Positions 13,343 to 13,894 of a stretch of 13,894 nucleotides of DNA are shown here, one piece after another. Each line of letters starts with the position of its first letter. Positions within the stretch are counted from its first letter, which is position 1. The DNA comes from Haloarculaceae archaeon (lineage in GTDB: Archaea; Halobacteriota; Halobacteria; Halobacteriales; Haloarculaceae): the NCBI GenBank assembly GCA_018609945.1, contig JAHENO010000012.1, positions 1-13,894 on the forward strand. Direction: 5' to 3'. The translations under genes were made by a program, and so were the position numbers. The notes beneath the pieces were generated by a model. It was not told the origin of the DNA. It worked only from the letters and a program-made list of their open reading frames with translations, and made no database searches.

Positions 13343-13415
13343 CCGGCTATAACTTCGTGAGGATATTCGACCACCCGCGGGGTCGAAATTCCTCATAGGC
13401 TCATAGCCGGCAGTA
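13338..13415. repeat. 78-bp interrupted palindrome between cdc48 unit and alpha/beta hydrolase gene
   Basis: The outer arms TACTGCCGGCTAT (13338-13350) and ATAGCCGGCAGTA (13403-13415) are perfect reverse complements (13 bp). In the same register, inner arms at 13359-13372 and 13381-13394 match at 12 of 14 positions. Both share one centre at 13376.5. The 8-base stretches between inner and outer arms are partly pairable in RNA with G-U pairs, so a transcript could fold into a nearly continuous long hairpin with an 8-base tip. It overlaps the presumed promoter of the hydrolase gene. It may be a compound operator, a structured RNA, a recombination site or a small mobile-element remnant; no coding content fits. 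Confidence 0.8.
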
Positions 13416-13421
13416 GTAATA
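13411..13421 (+). promoter_or_regulatory. Weak TATA-like element for the hydrolase gene
   Basis: CAGTAGTAATA is centred about 29 bases upstream of ATG 13446, a spacing that suits a leaderless start. It overlaps the right outer arm of the palindrome, so a factor bound there could block or guide initiation. Confidence 0.35.
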
Positions 13422-13445
13422 GGACCGCAAGGCCAAGGTGGCCCC

Positions 13446-13894
13446 ATGGAGACAGTCACCCACCACGGGCGAAAGACGGCCTACAGGCTTTCCCGCCCGG
13501 ACGCCGACGGCCCGACGGCGCTGTACGTCCACGGCAGCGGAGCCACACACCACGTCTGGGCCGCCCAGTACGGTCCGGACGGGCCGACCCACCCGGCAGC
13601 AGCGCTGGATCTGAGCGGCCACGGCGAGTCCGCCGACGTCGACACCGACCCCGGCCCGGAGACGCTCCGGGCCTACGGTGCGGATGTCGCCGCGGTGGCC
13701 GAGGCCATCGGGGCGGACGTACTGGTGGGCAACTCCCTCGGTGGGGCCGTGGTCCAGCACGTTCTCCTCGAAGAGCGTGCGGACGTCTCGGCGGCGGCCC
13801 TGGCGGGGTCGGGAGCGAAACTGGCGGTCCTGGAGGAGCTCCGGACGTGGCTGGCCGAGGATTTCGAGCGGGCCATCGACGCGCTCCACGGGGA
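13446..13894 (+). CDS. Alpha/beta hydrolase, N-terminal part (runs off the window)
   Basis: The frame from ATG 13446 stays open to the window end, giving 149 complete residues. Alpha/beta hydrolase landmarks are the oxyanion-hole region ALYVHGSGATHHVWAAQ (about 26-42), LDLSGHGESADVD (54-66) and the nucleophile elbow VGNSLGGAVVQHVL with the catalytic Ser in GNSLGG (about residue 97). The acid and histidine are expected beyond the window. The early fold is standard for small esterases, lipases or C-C bond hydrolases, and substrate cannot be inferred. It starts on the far side of the palindrome from the cdc48 unit. The start is supported by the conserved beginning of the fold and a weak TATA-like element. 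Confidence 0.85.
   Translation, partial: METVTHHGRKTAYRLSRPDADGPTALYVHGSGATHHVWAAQYGPDGPTHPAAALDLSGHGESADVDTDPGPETLRAYGADVAAVAEAIGADVLVGNSLGGAVVQHVLLEERADVSAAALAGSGAKLAVLEELRTWLAEDFERAIDALHG

Noticed and set aside
13165..13374. A 69-residue minus-strand frame across the cdc48 promoter region
   Set aside because: It reads through the TATA element, giving a Tyr/Leu/Ile-rich end; not credible as a protein.
13249..13398. A 49-codon plus-strand frame with a GAGGG before its ATG
   Set aside because: The composition is not halophile-like, and the frame runs across the operator-like palindrome and ends in the right side of the large palindrome; no family resemblance.
13338..13415. CRISPR repeat or tRNA as an explanation of the palindrome
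   Set aside because: There is only one copy with no regular spacers, and no cloverleaf with acceptor, anticodon and T-loop features can be drawn.

Overview
The window is chromosomal DNA from a halophilic archaeon (class Halobacteria). The base composition is very GC-rich with strong G/C in third codon positions. The proteins are loaded with Asp and Glu. Promoters are archaeal TATA-like boxes about 24-33 bases upstream of start codons, mostly with no leader, and the gene content is typical: LSm, ribosomal L37e, Cdc48, a haloarchaeal class III PHA synthase and Tat lipoproteins. I cannot name the species. The composition looks uniform and I see no insertion sequence, integrase, CRISPR array or tRNA.

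Layout. (1) Positions 1-2653, plus strand: the C-terminal end of a GcvT-type (dimethylglycine/sarcosine dehydrogenase-like) protein, then etfB and etfA with no gap, a 57-residue two-helix membrane protein 4 bases later, and a possible 56-residue ORF overlapping that by GTGA. It looks like one transcription unit moving electrons from a flavin dehydrogenase through ETF towards the membrane. (2) 2691-3521, minus: a Tat-exported lipoprotein, divergent from (3) an M42 aminopeptidase (3615-4670, plus). (4) 4671-4905: a 235-base gap with a perfect 10-bp inverted repeat and the lsm promoter. (5) 4906-6708, plus: lsm, rpl37e and purF, tightly coupled. (6) 6705-8120, minus: a membrane-anchored protein convergent with purF, sharing a CTAG stop. 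(7) 8243-8632, plus: a small coiled-coil protein, again convergent through a shared CTAG with (8) a DUF420 membrane protein (8629-9186, minus). (9) 9278-10579, minus: phaC with a C-terminal helix-hairpin-helix extension and no phaE beside it. (10) 10683-13168, minus: cdc48 preceded by, and coupled to, a 76-residue protein that looks like a stripped-down Hsp20 domain. (11) 13169-13445: a promoter region with a strong AT-rich TATA element, repeated TACTGC half-sites and a 78-bp interrupted palindrome. (12) From 13446, plus: the start of an alpha/beta hydrolase, cut off by the window end.

Most genes are housekeeping. The least explained parts are the palindrome-rich region 13207-13445, the Hsp20-like partner of Cdc48, the helix-hairpin-helix tail of PhaC, the inverted repeat upstream of lsm, and the repeated use of CTAG as a stop shared by convergent genes.
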